The notes: generated from the letters alone by a model not told the origin. DNA of 10,328 nt from Desulfobacteraceae bacterium (GCA_003354055.1 PIVQ01000202.1:1-10328), one strand, 5' to 3'. Counted from the first letter of the stretch, positions 1 to 8,230 are shown. Translations and numbers: made by a program.

Positions 1-516
1 TCCATGGGCGGGAAGGTGACCCAGACCGTCGTGTCCCAGCATGTGATGCTCTACTCCTGGCTGATGTATCAATATGATAAACAGGTGGAAACCCGGTTTA
101 TCCTCCATGATACCGAAGCCAAGGAAGTGTCTGATTTTTATAAGTATTACTCCTATAAAGTGGCCGGCGGCACCAAGGTGTTTTCCGCCTTTAAACTGGT
201 CAACGATATTGTGGAAAGGGAAAATCTGGCCCGGGATTACAATATTTATATCTTCCACGGCACAGACGGGGATGACTGGGACAAGGAAGGCACCCAGACC
301 CTGGCTGAAATGGAAAAAATGATGCAGTATGTGGCCCGTATCGGTATCACTATTGTGGAGCATTCATATGTAGGGGCCAAGCAGACAGAGGTGGAAAAAT
401 ATCTGAAAAACTCAGGTATTCTGAAAAAGTACCAGGACCACATCAAATTGGATATCATGGGTGAGGATGTTGATGACTCTAGAATAATCCAGGGGATCAA
501 GCACCTTATTGCCTGA
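1..516 (+). CDS. yhbH: DUF444 / YhbH-YeaH family protein, C-terminal part (5' end outside window)
   Basis: The gene is cut by the window edge; the reading frame is open from base 1, so the ATG at 4 is internal and not the start. The visible 171 residues match the C-terminal half of the YhbH/YeaH family (usually about 390-430 aa), which has a von Willebrand A-like fold. The first visible residues, S-M-G-G, are the tail of the family's DxSGSMG metal-site (MIDAS) motif. Further on come the conserved HDTEAKEV stretch, the GGT motif (166-174, supplying the MIDAS threonine) and DGDDWD (265-282). The family acts with PrkA/YeaG and SpoVR/YcgB in stress or sporulation responses; its molecular role is not established. 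The gene ends at TGA 514-516 and lies 91 nt upstream of spoVR in the same direction, so one transcript is likely. The family call is firm; the symbol is by family and not by demonstrated orthology. Confidence 0.9.
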   Translation, partial: SMGGKVTQTVVSQHVMLYSWLMYQYDKQVETRFILHDTEAKEVSDFYKYYSYKVAGGTKVFSAFKLVNDIVERENLARDYNIYIFHGTDGDDWDKEGTQTLAEMEKMMQYVARIGITIVEHSYVGAKQTEVEKYLKNSGILKKYQDHIKLDIMGEDVDDSRIIQGIKHLIA

Positions 517-550
517 CCCTGAAGGATTGATTCTACTTTCCGAACCTAAT

Positions 551-573
551 GGCAGCCAAAAAAAACGGCTGTT
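551..573 (+). other. Small intergenic hairpin with an A-rich loop between yhbH and spoVR
   Basis: CAGCC at 553-557 is complementary to GGCTG at 567-571, and two G-U pairs (552/572 and 551/573) can extend the stem. The loop is eight adenines plus one cytosine (558-566). No T-run follows, so it does not look like an intrinsic terminator. It could be an mRNA processing or stability element in the spacer, or chance. Seen in the sequence; function unknown. Confidence 0.3.
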
Positions 574-607
574 GTAACCGCGGATGATGTGAAAAGAAAG
601 GCAGCTT

Positions 608-2254
608 ATGGAACTCGTCAGTCAACATGTCAAAAAGATCATGGAAGAGTGCAAGGTCAGAGCCCGGGATGCAGGGCTCACCTTTGATGACGAAACCCTG
701 GAATATATTGTTACAAACAGGGATATGATTGAGCTCAGTCCCAAGATCATGATCCCCACCCTTTATGACTATTGGGTCCACGACGTCAAGGTCTTGTCGG
801 GAAAAGGCATGTATGAAGCCTATCCGTCCAACCCCTACGAAACCGTTATCAATACCCGTCCGGCCATTTCCTTTTATAATGATAATAATCCGGACTGGTT
901 AAACGTGATGATCTTCTATCATGTTTTAGGGCATATTGATTTTTTTCAGAACAACATTTTCTATAAGAATACCTGGGATGTTGATCTGACCGGTCAAGCA
1001 CTGGCTGATAAGCGGTTGATTGCCCAGTTGCGAAGTGAAATAGGAAGACGCTGGGTGGATTATGTCATTGAATTTGCCCGCGGGGTTGATAATTTGGTGG
1101 GGTACCAAAAGGACCTGGACCGCGCCTTTAGGTCTGAAAAACGGCGCAAGCTTTCCAGATCTGATTTTTATTTTGATATCTTCTTGCAGAAAATGAAAAA
1201 TGTCTCCCATAATCAGTATCTAAAGGAGATCAGCCGCTATAACGATTCCAAAAAGAACGGAGATGATTTCTACGATCTTATCATCAGCCAATACCCTGAA
1301 TTTGAAGAGTTGTACAGAAAAGCCCTGGCAGCTAAAAATGCTACGCAATTGGATGTGATGGAATACATCATCAAGCACTCTCCGTTTTTAAGGGCCGAGG
1401 AAAATAAATGGATGAAATCCGTGATTCAGATCGTAAGGAATACGTCCCTGTACTTCCAGCCCCAGATCCGGACAAAAATTATGAATGAGGGCTGGGCAAG
1501 TTATTGGCACGAGTATCTGTTCATGCGGGATGACCGCATTTGTGGCCATGAGGCGGATTTCGCAAAGATCAATGCAGGGGTCACGGCCATGCCGAAAGTG
1601 GGGCTCAACCCTTACGCCCTTGGCTTAAGATTGTTTGGGCATATAGAAGATATGGAGAACAGGGGCTGCTATTCATTTGACTATTTTTCTCTTAAAGACG
1701 AGATAAAGAAAAAGAAATATGATACGGGCAAGGGTACGGGCCAGGACTATATTTTCAAGGTCAGGGAAAGTCTGGACGATTTTAACTTTATCAATAAATT
1801 CACCGATCAGGAGTTTTTGACTAAACACAAGCTCTTTGTCACGGGAAAACGGTTTAACCAAAAGCGGATGTCCTGGGTATATTATATAAAATCCAAAAAG
1901 GCCGAGGCATACAGGCAGATGGTCATCAATACCCTGTATCATCCGCCTGAGGTATACGTGGATATTGAAAAAAGTAAAGACGGGATTCTCTATCTGGACC
2001 ATCAGTTTGAAGGCAAGCCCCTGAAAACGGATTTCATTGAAAACACCATGGTGGGTATTGAATTTTTATGGGGCGGCCCTGTCCATCTTGAGACCTCCGA
2101 GCCGGTTGCCGGCGCCCCCACAGACAGCAATTATACCAATTTTTGGGACCCATCTTCTGCATCGGGTGCACCACCTCCGCCACCTCCCCAAATTCAGTGG
2201 AACCGGATGCGTTATGTGATGGAAAACCGTAAACTGACTAAGCGGGGGATATGA
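608..2254 (+). CDS. spoVR: SpoVR/YcgB family protein
   Basis: This 548-residue protein belongs to the SpoVR family (B. subtilis SpoVR about 470 aa, E. coli YcgB about 510 aa). Two signature segments are clear: HVLGHIDFFQNN at residues 105-116 and MNEGWASYWHEY at 292-303. Their His/Asp/Glu content resembles a metal-site arrangement, but no catalytic activity is established. In Bacillus SpoVR is needed for normal spore cortex formation; in enterobacteria YcgB is a stress-associated partner of YeaG/YeaH. There is no signal peptide or membrane segment, so it should be cytoplasmic. The start is well fixed: an in-frame TGA lies at 590-592, 608 is the first start after it, and AAAGG (597-601) sits 6 nt upstream. 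The C-terminus is longer than usual and carries six consecutive prolines (residues 522-527) followed by a basic tail. The prkA-like gene begins 6 nt after the stop, which points to translational coupling. Confidence 0.93.
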   Translation: MELVSQHVKKIMEECKVRARDAGLTFDDETLEYIVTNRDMIELSPKIMIPTLYDYWVHDVKVLSGKGMYEAYPSNPYETVINTRPAISFYNDNNPDWLNVMIFYHVLGHIDFFQNNIFYKNTWDVDLTGQALADKRLIAQLRSEIGRRWVDYVIEFARGVDNLVGYQKDLDRAFRSEKRRKLSRSDFYFDIFLQKMKNVSHNQYLKEISRYNDSKKNGDDFYDLIISQYPEFEELYRKALAAKNATQLDVMEYIIKHSPFLRAEENKWMKSVIQIVRNTSLYFQPQIRTKIMNEGWASYWHEYLFMRDDRICGHEADFAKINAGVTAMPKVGLNPYALGLRLFGHIEDMENRGCYSFDYFSLKDEIKKKKYDTGKGTGQDYIFKVRESLDDFNFINKFTDQEFLTKHKLFVTGKRFNQKRMSWVYYIKSKKAEAYRQMVINTLYHPPEVYVDIEKSKDGILYLDHQFEGKPLKTDFIENTMVGIEFLWGGPVHLETSEPVAGAPTDSNYTNFWDPSSASGAPPPPPPQIQWNRMRYVMENRKLTKRGI

Positions 2255-2260
2255 GCTATT

Positions 2261-4594
2261 ATGGATACCAAGTCACCAACACCTGACGTCTCTGCTGCCG
2301 AATCCGTTGACAACGCCCTTGATTTTCTGGAGAAAAATATCCAGGATTATCAGCGGCTGAAACCGGTTCCCTTCCAGGAGTTTCTTAATATCACAACGGA
2401 AAACCCGGCCCGGGTACTGAGAAACATCTTCCAGTCCTTTCACGACATGATAAAAAGCTATGTGGATGAGATCGATCCGGCCGTGGCAGAAGATTTGAAC
2501 CGTCTCAGTGTGACCAAATATGACTGCAACCGGCTGTTTGTTGATGATTCAAACAATCCCTATTTTCCGGACATGCTGTTTGCCAATAGGTTTATGAAAC
2601 AGATGGAGTATCTTCGTCATGGTGCCCAGCAGAACCGGATCTATGTATTCTACGGACCTCACGGCTGTGGCAAAAGTACCTTTTTGAATAATCTGCTCAA
2701 AAAGTTCGAACAATACTCCAATACCGAAGAAGGGTTAAGGTATGAGGTGGTCTGGCGGCTGAATATTAAAAAGCTCAAGGGTGCGGACAAATCGGTCATG
2801 AGTCTGTCGACCTTTGAAAAACTGATCCAGTATATAGAGCCGGAAAATGATGGCAAACCCCATATTGATCCCCAGAACATACCGTTTGAGGATAAGGACC
2901 AGGAGTACATTGAGGTTCCCTGCCTCTGCCATGACAATCCTTTTTTAGTGATCCCCAAAGACCAGCGCAGAAGCGTTCTGGATGAGCTCATAAAAAATGA
3001 CGAGTTTAAATGGAAGTTATTTACGGAAAAACAGTATGAGTGGGTGTTCAAAGAAGAGGTGTGCACCATCTGTTCTTCCATCTACCATTCGCTGATGGAA
3101 CGTCTTGGCAGTCCTTCGGCCGTGTTTGAAATGCTCTATGCAAGACCCTATTATTTCAACCGGCGTATTGGAAACGGAATTTCGGTTTTCAATCCCGGTG
3201 ACCAGCCCCTGAGACGCAATTTTATCCTCAACCAGCTGCTCCAGGGACGGATAAATGCCCTGTTCCAGGATTCCAATGTGATCAACTATCTGTACTCCAG
3301 TTTTGCAAAGATTCACAACGGGATTTATGCGCTCATGGACATCAAAGCCCATAATGTGGAACGGATGGTGGAACTTCACAATATAATTTCCGAAGGGGTT
3401 CATAAAGTTGAAAACCTGGAGGAACGGGTGGATGCCCTGTTTTTTGCCCTGATGAACCCGGAAGATAAACGGAACCTGAGGGACTTTCCCTCCTTTGAAG
3501 ACCGGATTCAATACATTGATATCCCCTATGTTCTGGATGTAAACACAGAGGTGAAAATTTACCTGAACATATTCGGACGCCATATTGAGGGCAGTTTCCT
3601 GCCTATGGTATTAGAAAATTTTGCCAGAACCATCCTCTGCACAAGGATAGGGAAAAAATCCCAGGCCCTGGAAGAATGGATAAAAGATCCGAAAAAATAC
3701 CTCAACTATTGTGATGACAAGCTCGGGCTTTTGAAAATGGAGATTTTCTCGGGCAGTATTCCAAGGTGGCTGGATGACGAGGATACAAAAGCCCTGGATA
3801 AGAAGATGCTCAAAAAAATCATTGCAGAATCGGAAATTTACGGAAAAGAAGGGCTGTCGGGACGTGATTCCATAAAAATATTCGACCAGTTCTATTCTCA
3901 ATATGCCAAAGAAGACCGGCTGATCAATATGCCGGACCTGTGCACCTTTTTTAAAAAACTGGATGACCAGCCCAAGAAAATCATCCCCCAGGGGTTTTTA
4001 TCCTCATTGCTGCGCATGTACGATTACAGTATTCTTCAGCAGGTAAAAGAATCCCTGTATAATTATAATGAAGAGCAGATTGGCAAGGATATCAAGAACT
4101 ATGTCACGGCTGTAACCAATGAGTTCAACTCGATTGTCAAATGCATATTTACAAAAGAAGAAATCCATGTGACCGAGGCCTTTTTAGAGAGCATCGAAAA
4201 CCGTCTTCTGTCTGAAAAAGCGGATAAAAAACAGCGGCAGGAGATGAGAGTTGATGTTTTAAAAGAGTTTACCACCCTGACCCTGACCCATGAGATCATG
4301 ATTGAGGGAAAAGACATTGTTGAAACCAGGCTTTTCCAATCACTTTATGAACGCTACGTTCACAATTTGAAAAAACGGGTGCTGGAACCCTTTATAGCCA
4401 ATGAAAACTTCAGGAATGCCATCAAGGATTTTGATACGGAGAATTTTAAGACCCATGACAAACGGATCAAACGGGATGTCAAGTTTCTCATGGACAACCT
4501 CTCGTCAAAATTCGGTTATACCCAACAGGGGGCCAATGAGGTCTGTATTTACGTCATTGATAATGATCTGGCCAATAAGTTCAAGGATGGATGA
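2261..4594 (+). CDS. Long PrkA/YeaG-like AAA+ protein (annotated family: serine protein kinase PrkA)
   Basis: This 777-residue protein is recognisably PrkA-like. It has a Walker A motif, GPHGCGKST, at residues 132-140, an IPY...TEVKIY segment at 421-434 that matches the PrkA motif after the AAA+ core, and a C-terminal region ending in a GYTQQGANEV stretch like the family's GYT motif. A sensor-1-like asparagine is at N399. PrkA was named as a serine kinase; B. subtilis PrkA has also been reported to act as an ATP-dependent, Lon-like protease, so 'kinase' should be read with caution. Compared from memory with E. coli YeaG (about 640 aa), it has an extra segment near residues 170-215, a Cys/His cluster (C221, C223, H224, C268, C271), and Asp360 where YeaG has the probable Walker B Glu. 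It starts at the first ATG after the spoVR stop, with a G-rich stretch (2244-2248) about 12 nt upstream. It is probably a divergent paralogue; a canonical prkA may lie upstream of the window. Confidence 0.85.
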   Translation: MDTKSPTPDVSAAESVDNALDFLEKNIQDYQRLKPVPFQEFLNITTENPARVLRNIFQSFHDMIKSYVDEIDPAVAEDLNRLSVTKYDCNRLFVDDSNNPYFPDMLFANRFMKQMEYLRHGAQQNRIYVFYGPHGCGKSTFLNNLLKKFEQYSNTEEGLRYEVVWRLNIKKLKGADKSVMSLSTFEKLIQYIEPENDGKPHIDPQNIPFEDKDQEYIEVPCLCHDNPFLVIPKDQRRSVLDELIKNDEFKWKLFTEKQYEWVFKEEVCTICSSIYHSLMERLGSPSAVFEMLYARPYYFNRRIGNGISVFNPGDQPLRRNFILNQLLQGRINALFQDSNVINYLYSSFAKIHNGIYALMDIKAHNVERMVELHNIISEGVHKVENLEERVDALFFALMNPEDKRNLRDFPSFEDRIQYIDIPYVLDVNTEVKIYLNIFGRHIEGSFLPMVLENFARTILCTRIGKKSQALEEWIKDPKKYLNYCDDKLGLLKMEIFSGSIPRWLDDEDTKALDKKMLKKIIAESEIYGKEGLSGRDSIKIFDQFYSQYAKEDRLINMPDLCTFFKKLDDQPKKIIPQGFLSSLLRMYDYSILQQVKESLYNYNEEQIGKDIKNYVTAVTNEFNSIVKCIFTKEEIHVTEAFLESIENRLLSEKADKKQRQEMRVDVLKEFTTLTLTHEIMIEGKDIVETRLFQSLYERYVHNLKKRVLEPFIANENFRNAIKDFDTENFKTHDKRIKRDVKFLMDNLSSKFGYTQQGANEVCIYVIDNDLANKFKDG

Positions 4595-4716
4595 GAGCTC
4601 GTAATAGAGATGGCCCGTAATTTTGTCCTTGCTTCTTTGGATGACTTCCTTTAAATCAGGGGGGTGGTTGGAAGGAAACCTATAGATTTTTCAGCAAAAT
4701 TAACCCCCGGATACCC
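4595..4716. other. Spacer between the prkA-like gene and mfd, with a possible hairpin
   Basis: No gene is convincing here and no good promoter was found. G-rich 4659-4669 can pair with 4698-4708 (five G-C pairs, one mismatch, then five A-T or G-U pairs). The 28-nt loop includes the purine-rich GGAAGGAAA at 4670-4678. No T-run follows, so it is not a standard terminator. The CCCCC arm ends 8 nt before the mfd ATG, so the fold could influence mfd translation; this is inference only. Confidence 0.3.
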
Positions 4717-7700
4717 ATGACAGATTCAATTATTGAGCCCCTGAAAGAAAGCCAGCATAGTATTATCGCCGTCCATGGTGACGGATCCCACAAAGCCTAT
4801 TTTACGGCAAAGCTGTTTTCAACTCTGGATCACCCTTTAGTAGTGATTCTACCGGATCCAAAAAAGGCAAGGGTCTTTCTGGATGACCTGGCTTTTTTCA
4901 TGCCCAATGATGATGAGCGTATTATCTATTTTCCGGGGTATAATATTCTGCCCGGCAAATCCCTGTCCTATCACAGGGAAACCTCTACATCTCGTCTGGC
5001 TGCCCTGTCTAAAATAATCGAAGCCGGAACCCAAAAATACCTTCTGGTTACCCATGTGGATACCCTGCTCCAGAATCTGATCCCGAGAAAGATCATTTCA
5101 GATGTCAGCGAACTTGTCATGGTCAACGAGGAAATTGACCGTGATGGCCTGGTTGACAATCTTGAGGCCGGCGGATACAGCCGGGTGACTCTGGTGGAGG
5201 ATCCCGGAGAATATGCTGTCCGGGGCGGTATTCTGGACGTGTTTTCACCCGGGGAAGAAAAGCCGGTCCGCATAGAATTTTTCGGGGATCTTGTGGAATC
5301 CATCCGTTGTTTTTCTCCCTTTACCCAGCGGGGAACCAAAGAGCTTACCGAAACCATAATTGTACCGGCAACAGAAGCCGTGATTTCCAAGGATGCCCTT
5401 CCCCATGTCCTGGCCCGCCTTCGGCAGGCAGGAGCCCGGGCCGGGCTTTCCGCAGCCCATGTCAGGGATTATGTGACTTTAACCCGTGAGTTCGGAAGGT
5501 TCCCGGGCATTGAGAGCATGCTCTCTATAGTGTATGAAAATCTGGACACCCTGTTTGACTATCTGCCGAATCAGACCGCCTTTCTAATGGATGATCCGGA
5601 CCTTCTCACAGCCAGATCAGAGGATTTTAAAACCAAAGCACGCCTCAATTTTGAGACAGTGACTCAGGAGAACAGGCTCTGTGCATCACCGCAATCCCTT
5701 TATCTGAATTGGGAACAGGTAAGGGAAAAGGTGAATTCCTATCAATCTTATGCCTTTAAATCTGTTGTGCTTGAGACGGACAAGGCCTTTGCCCGTGTGG
5801 TTGAATTCCCCTATGCGGACAACCTTGATCTGACGGCGCAGCTTCGTGGCCAGAGCAGGGCTGAAACTCCTCTGGCACCTTTGGTGGAATGGCTTGAAGA
5901 CCACAGGGAACAGCAAAAAGCTGTGCTTTTCGTGGTCAACCAGGACTCCCAGGCCAAGCGCCTGGCCTCTCTACTGGCCCCCTATGGGATTGAACCCGCG
6001 GCCTGCAAGGATTTCCTAAGTTTTTTGCCTGAAAAAACCGGTATTTATTATACCATCGGCAGCTTAAGTACAGGTTTCGTACCCGGTCTTGAAAACATGG
6101 CCCTTGTCACCGAAAATGAGATTTTCGGTAAAAAACGGATCAGGCGGCACAAAAGCGCCCACAGAAATCTGAAAACAGAGTTCATTGCTCCCGAAGAGTT
6201 GAAAAACGGGGATATTGTGGTTCATCTTGAACACGGGGTCGGGCAATACGAAGGGCTGTGCAGCTTAACGGTCCAGGGAATATCCCAGGATTTTCTTCTC
6301 CTTGTTTACCAGGATGATGACAAGCTATACCTGCCTGTGGACCGGATGGAGATGATCGGCAAGTATATCGGGGTGGATGGGTATAAGCCGGTACTGGACA
6401 AGATCGGGTCCAAAGCCTGGGTCAAATCCAAGGCCAAAGCCAAAGCTGAGGTTGAGAAAATGGCGGCTGATCTTCTGGACCTTTATGCCAAAAGGCGGGT
6501 GGCCAAGGGCTTTTCCTTCAGCCGGCCGGACAACTACTATAATGATTTTGAAGCCTCGTTTCCCTATGAGGAAACCCGGGATCAGCTCCGTGCCATTGAC
6601 GATGTCCATCTGGACATGGAAAAGGATACCCCCATGGACCGTCTGGTCTGCGGAGATGTGGGATACGGAAAAACAGAAGTTGCCATCAGGGCCGCATTCA
6701 AGGCGGTCAACGACGGAAAACAGGTGGCACTGGTCGTTCCCACCACCATTCTGGCGGAACAGCATCTGCATACCTTCAGGGAAAGATTCAAGAATTATCC
6801 GGTTGAGATCCAGTGCCTTTCCAGATTCCGGAAAAGAAAAGAGCAGATCGATATTCTGAAGCGGACCGCTGCAGGTAATGTGGATATTGTCATCGGCACC
6901 CACCGCCTTCTCCAAAAGGATGTGGATTTTAATGCATTGGGCCTCCTGGTCATTGACGAAGAACAGCGGTTTGGAGTCAAGCACAAAGAGACCCTCAAGA
7001 AAAAGCGGAGCGCAGTGGATGTCCTGGCCCTCACCGCCACCCCCATTCCAAGAACCCTGCACATGTCGCTTACCGGTATGCGGGATATCTCCGTAATTAC
7101 CACCCCGCCCGCAGCACGGCAGCCAATCATCTCTTATATCTCCAAATACGAGGATGCCATTATTAAAGATGGCGTAAGCCGGGAACTTGCACGAAACGGT
7201 CAGGTCTTTTTTGTTCACAACAACATCAAGACCATATTTAAAACCGCAGAAAACCTTAGGGCCATTGTGCCGGAAGCAAAAATCGGGGTGGCCCACGGCC
7301 GCTTGGCCGAATCCGAGCTGGAAAAGGTGATGCTCCAGTTTATAAACAGGGAAATCAATGTGCTGGTCTGCACTACCATTATTGAATCCGGCCTGGATAT
7401 CCCCTTTGCCAACACCATGATCATCAACAAGGCAGAGCGGTTCGGCCTGTCCCAGATTTATCAGCTGCGGGGCCGCATCGGCAGGGGAGACCATCAGGCC
7501 TATGCCTATCTTTTTATCTCAGATGAGGCCAAACTGACCAAAGATGCTAAAAAACGGTTATCCGCTCTGATGGAACACAAAGACCTTGGATCCGGATTTC
7601 AGATTGCCATGAAAGACCTCCAGATTCGTGGGGCTGGAACCGCCTTGGGTGCTTCCCAGTCCGGCCACATTGCAGCCGTAGGCTATGACATGTTTCTCAA

Positions 7701-8193
7701 ACTGCTGGATCTGGCTGTCAAGGATCTCAAGGGTGAAGATGTGCTGGATCCTCTGGATCCGGAAATCAACGTCAGCATGTCCTCAGGTTTTCCCGACGAT
7801 TATATCGAGTCGGTGGAACAGCGCCTGACTCTGTACCGCAGGCTGTCCCGCCTGACAAAGGTTTCCGATATTGCCGACATGAAAAAAGAACTTCTGGACA
7901 GATATGGAAAACTGCCCAAACCCGCAGAGAATATGCTGTTAAAAATCATGCTCAGAGTTTATGCCATTCAGGCAGGGGTCAAACGTCTGGATGTCTCTCC
8001 CAACACTCTGACCATGGAGTTTTCACCCGCGCATATGTCAAAAAACCTGGCCCAGGTGGGTGTGGCCCTGGACAAAATCGCAGATTATAAATACATCAAA
8101 AAAGAAAGCATTAGAATCCAGCTGAGCAGAAAACGGAATAATATTTCCAGGGCATTGCTGGAGACAAAAAATATTTTAAAGGCAATTGCCTGA
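4717..8193 (+). CDS. mfd: Transcription-repair coupling factor Mfd
   Basis: Mfd is the ATP-driven translocase that pushes stalled RNA polymerase off DNA damage and recruits UvrA to start nucleotide excision repair. The 1158 residues match the usual length (E. coli 1148). The N-terminal UvrB-like part includes the AGGY and VRGGILDVF segments (residues 151-176); its P-loop equivalent around 18-28 lacks GK[ST], as expected for this non-catalytic module. The RNA-polymerase-interaction domain, CarD-like, lies near 497-560 and begins GDIVVHLEHGVGQYEG. The motor has Walker A GDVGYGKT at 646-653, DEEQRFG at 747-753, TATPIPRT at 773-780 and motif VI QLRGRIGR at 916-923. The translocation (TRG) region around RGAG is at 971-974, followed by the C-terminal TRCF domain. 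ATG 4717 is the only usable start after the in-frame TGA at 4642-4644, but it lacks a close Shine-Dalgarno. It is transcribed in the same direction as the upstream module but is probably independent of it in function. Confidence 0.98.
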   Translation: MTDSIIEPLKESQHSIIAVHGDGSHKAYFTAKLFSTLDHPLVVILPDPKKARVFLDDLAFFMPNDDERIIYFPGYNILPGKSLSYHRETSTSRLAALSKIIEAGTQKYLLVTHVDTLLQNLIPRKIISDVSELVMVNEEIDRDGLVDNLEAGGYSRVTLVEDPGEYAVRGGILDVFSPGEEKPVRIEFFGDLVESIRCFSPFTQRGTKELTETIIVPATEAVISKDALPHVLARLRQAGARAGLSAAHVRDYVTLTREFGRFPGIESMLSIVYENLDTLFDYLPNQTAFLMDDPDLLTARSEDFKTKARLNFETVTQENRLCASPQSLYLNWEQVREKVNSYQSYAFKSVVLETDKAFARVVEFPYADNLDLTAQLRGQSRAETPLAPLVEWLEDHREQQKAVLFVVNQDSQAKRLASLLAPYGIEPAACKDFLSFLPEKTGIYYTIGSLSTGFVPGLENMALVTENEIFGKKRIRRHKSAHRNLKTEFIAPEELKNGDIVVHLEHGVGQYEGLCSLTVQGISQDFLLLVYQDDDKLYLPVDRMEMIGKYIGVDGYKPVLDKIGSKAWVKSKAKAKAEVEKMAADLLDLYAKRRVAKGFSFSRPDNYYNDFEASFPYEETRDQLRAIDDVHLDMEKDTPMDRLVCGDVGYGKTEVAIRAAFKAVNDGKQVALVVPTTILAEQHLHTFRERFKNYPVEIQCLSRFRKRKEQIDILKRTAAGNVDIVIGTHRLLQKDVDFNALGLLVIDEEQRFGVKHKETLKKKRSAVDVLALTATPIPRTLHMSLTGMRDISVITTPPAARQPIISYISKYEDAIIKDGVSRELARNGQVFFVHNNIKTIFKTAENLRAIVPEAKIGVAHGRLAESELEKVMLQFINREINVLVCTTIIESGLDIPFANTMIINKAERFGLSQIYQLRGRIGRGDHQAYAYLFISDEAKLTKDAKKRLSALMEHKDLGSGFQIAMKDLQIRGAGTALGASQSGHIAAVGYDMFLKLLDLAVKDLKGEDVLDPLDPEINVSMSSGFPDDYIESVEQRLTLYRRLSRLTKVSDIADMKKELLDRYGKLPKPAENMLLKIMLRVYAIQAGVKRLDVSPNTLTMEFSPAHMSKNLAQVGVALDKIADYKYIKKESIRIQLSRKRNNISRALLETKNILKAIA

Positions 8194-8195
8194 GC

Positions 8196-8230
8196 AGGTT
8201 GCAAAGGATTCAATTTGCCGGAACCTTTTT
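8196..8230 (+). terminator. Candidate Rho-independent terminator after mfd
   Basis: Just 2 nt after the mfd stop, AGGTT GCAAA (8196-8205) can pair with TTTGC (8214-8218) and AACCT (8222-8226). This gives two 5-bp helices separated by a 3-nt bulge (CGG, 8219-8221), with an 8-nt loop. The 3' arm runs straight into a T-run (TTTTT, 8226-8230). The position is right for ending mfd transcription; the bulge and the A-T-rich helix make it only moderately strong. Confidence 0.5.

Noticed and set aside
1..4594. The DUF444-SpoVR-PrkA cluster as evidence that the organism forms endospores
   Set aside because: The same set is widespread in non-sporulating Proteobacteria as a stress module, so it does not by itself indicate sporulation.
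4507..4696. Minus-strand open stretch across the end of the prkA-like gene and the spacer, with a fairly protein-like translation
   Set aside because: It is only about 60 codons, has no convincing start codon or ribosome binding site, lies partly antisense to a well-supported gene, and resembles no family I know.
4768..4800. Missing GK[ST] in the N-terminal P-loop region of Mfd as a defect
   Set aside because: The UvrB-like N-terminal module of Mfd normally lacks a working ATP site; the true motor Walker A at residues 646-653 is intact.
6325..7494. 389-codon open frame on the minus strand inside mfd
   Set aside because: It is antisense to the conserved motor motifs of mfd, has no recognisable domain, and its Gly/His/Phe-rich composition is typical of a shadow frame.
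7744..7761. Direct repeat of 9 nt (CTGGATCCT / CTGGATCCG) in mfd
   Set aside because: It encodes LDPLDP within the normal coding frame and is too short to suggest a repeat element or recombination site.
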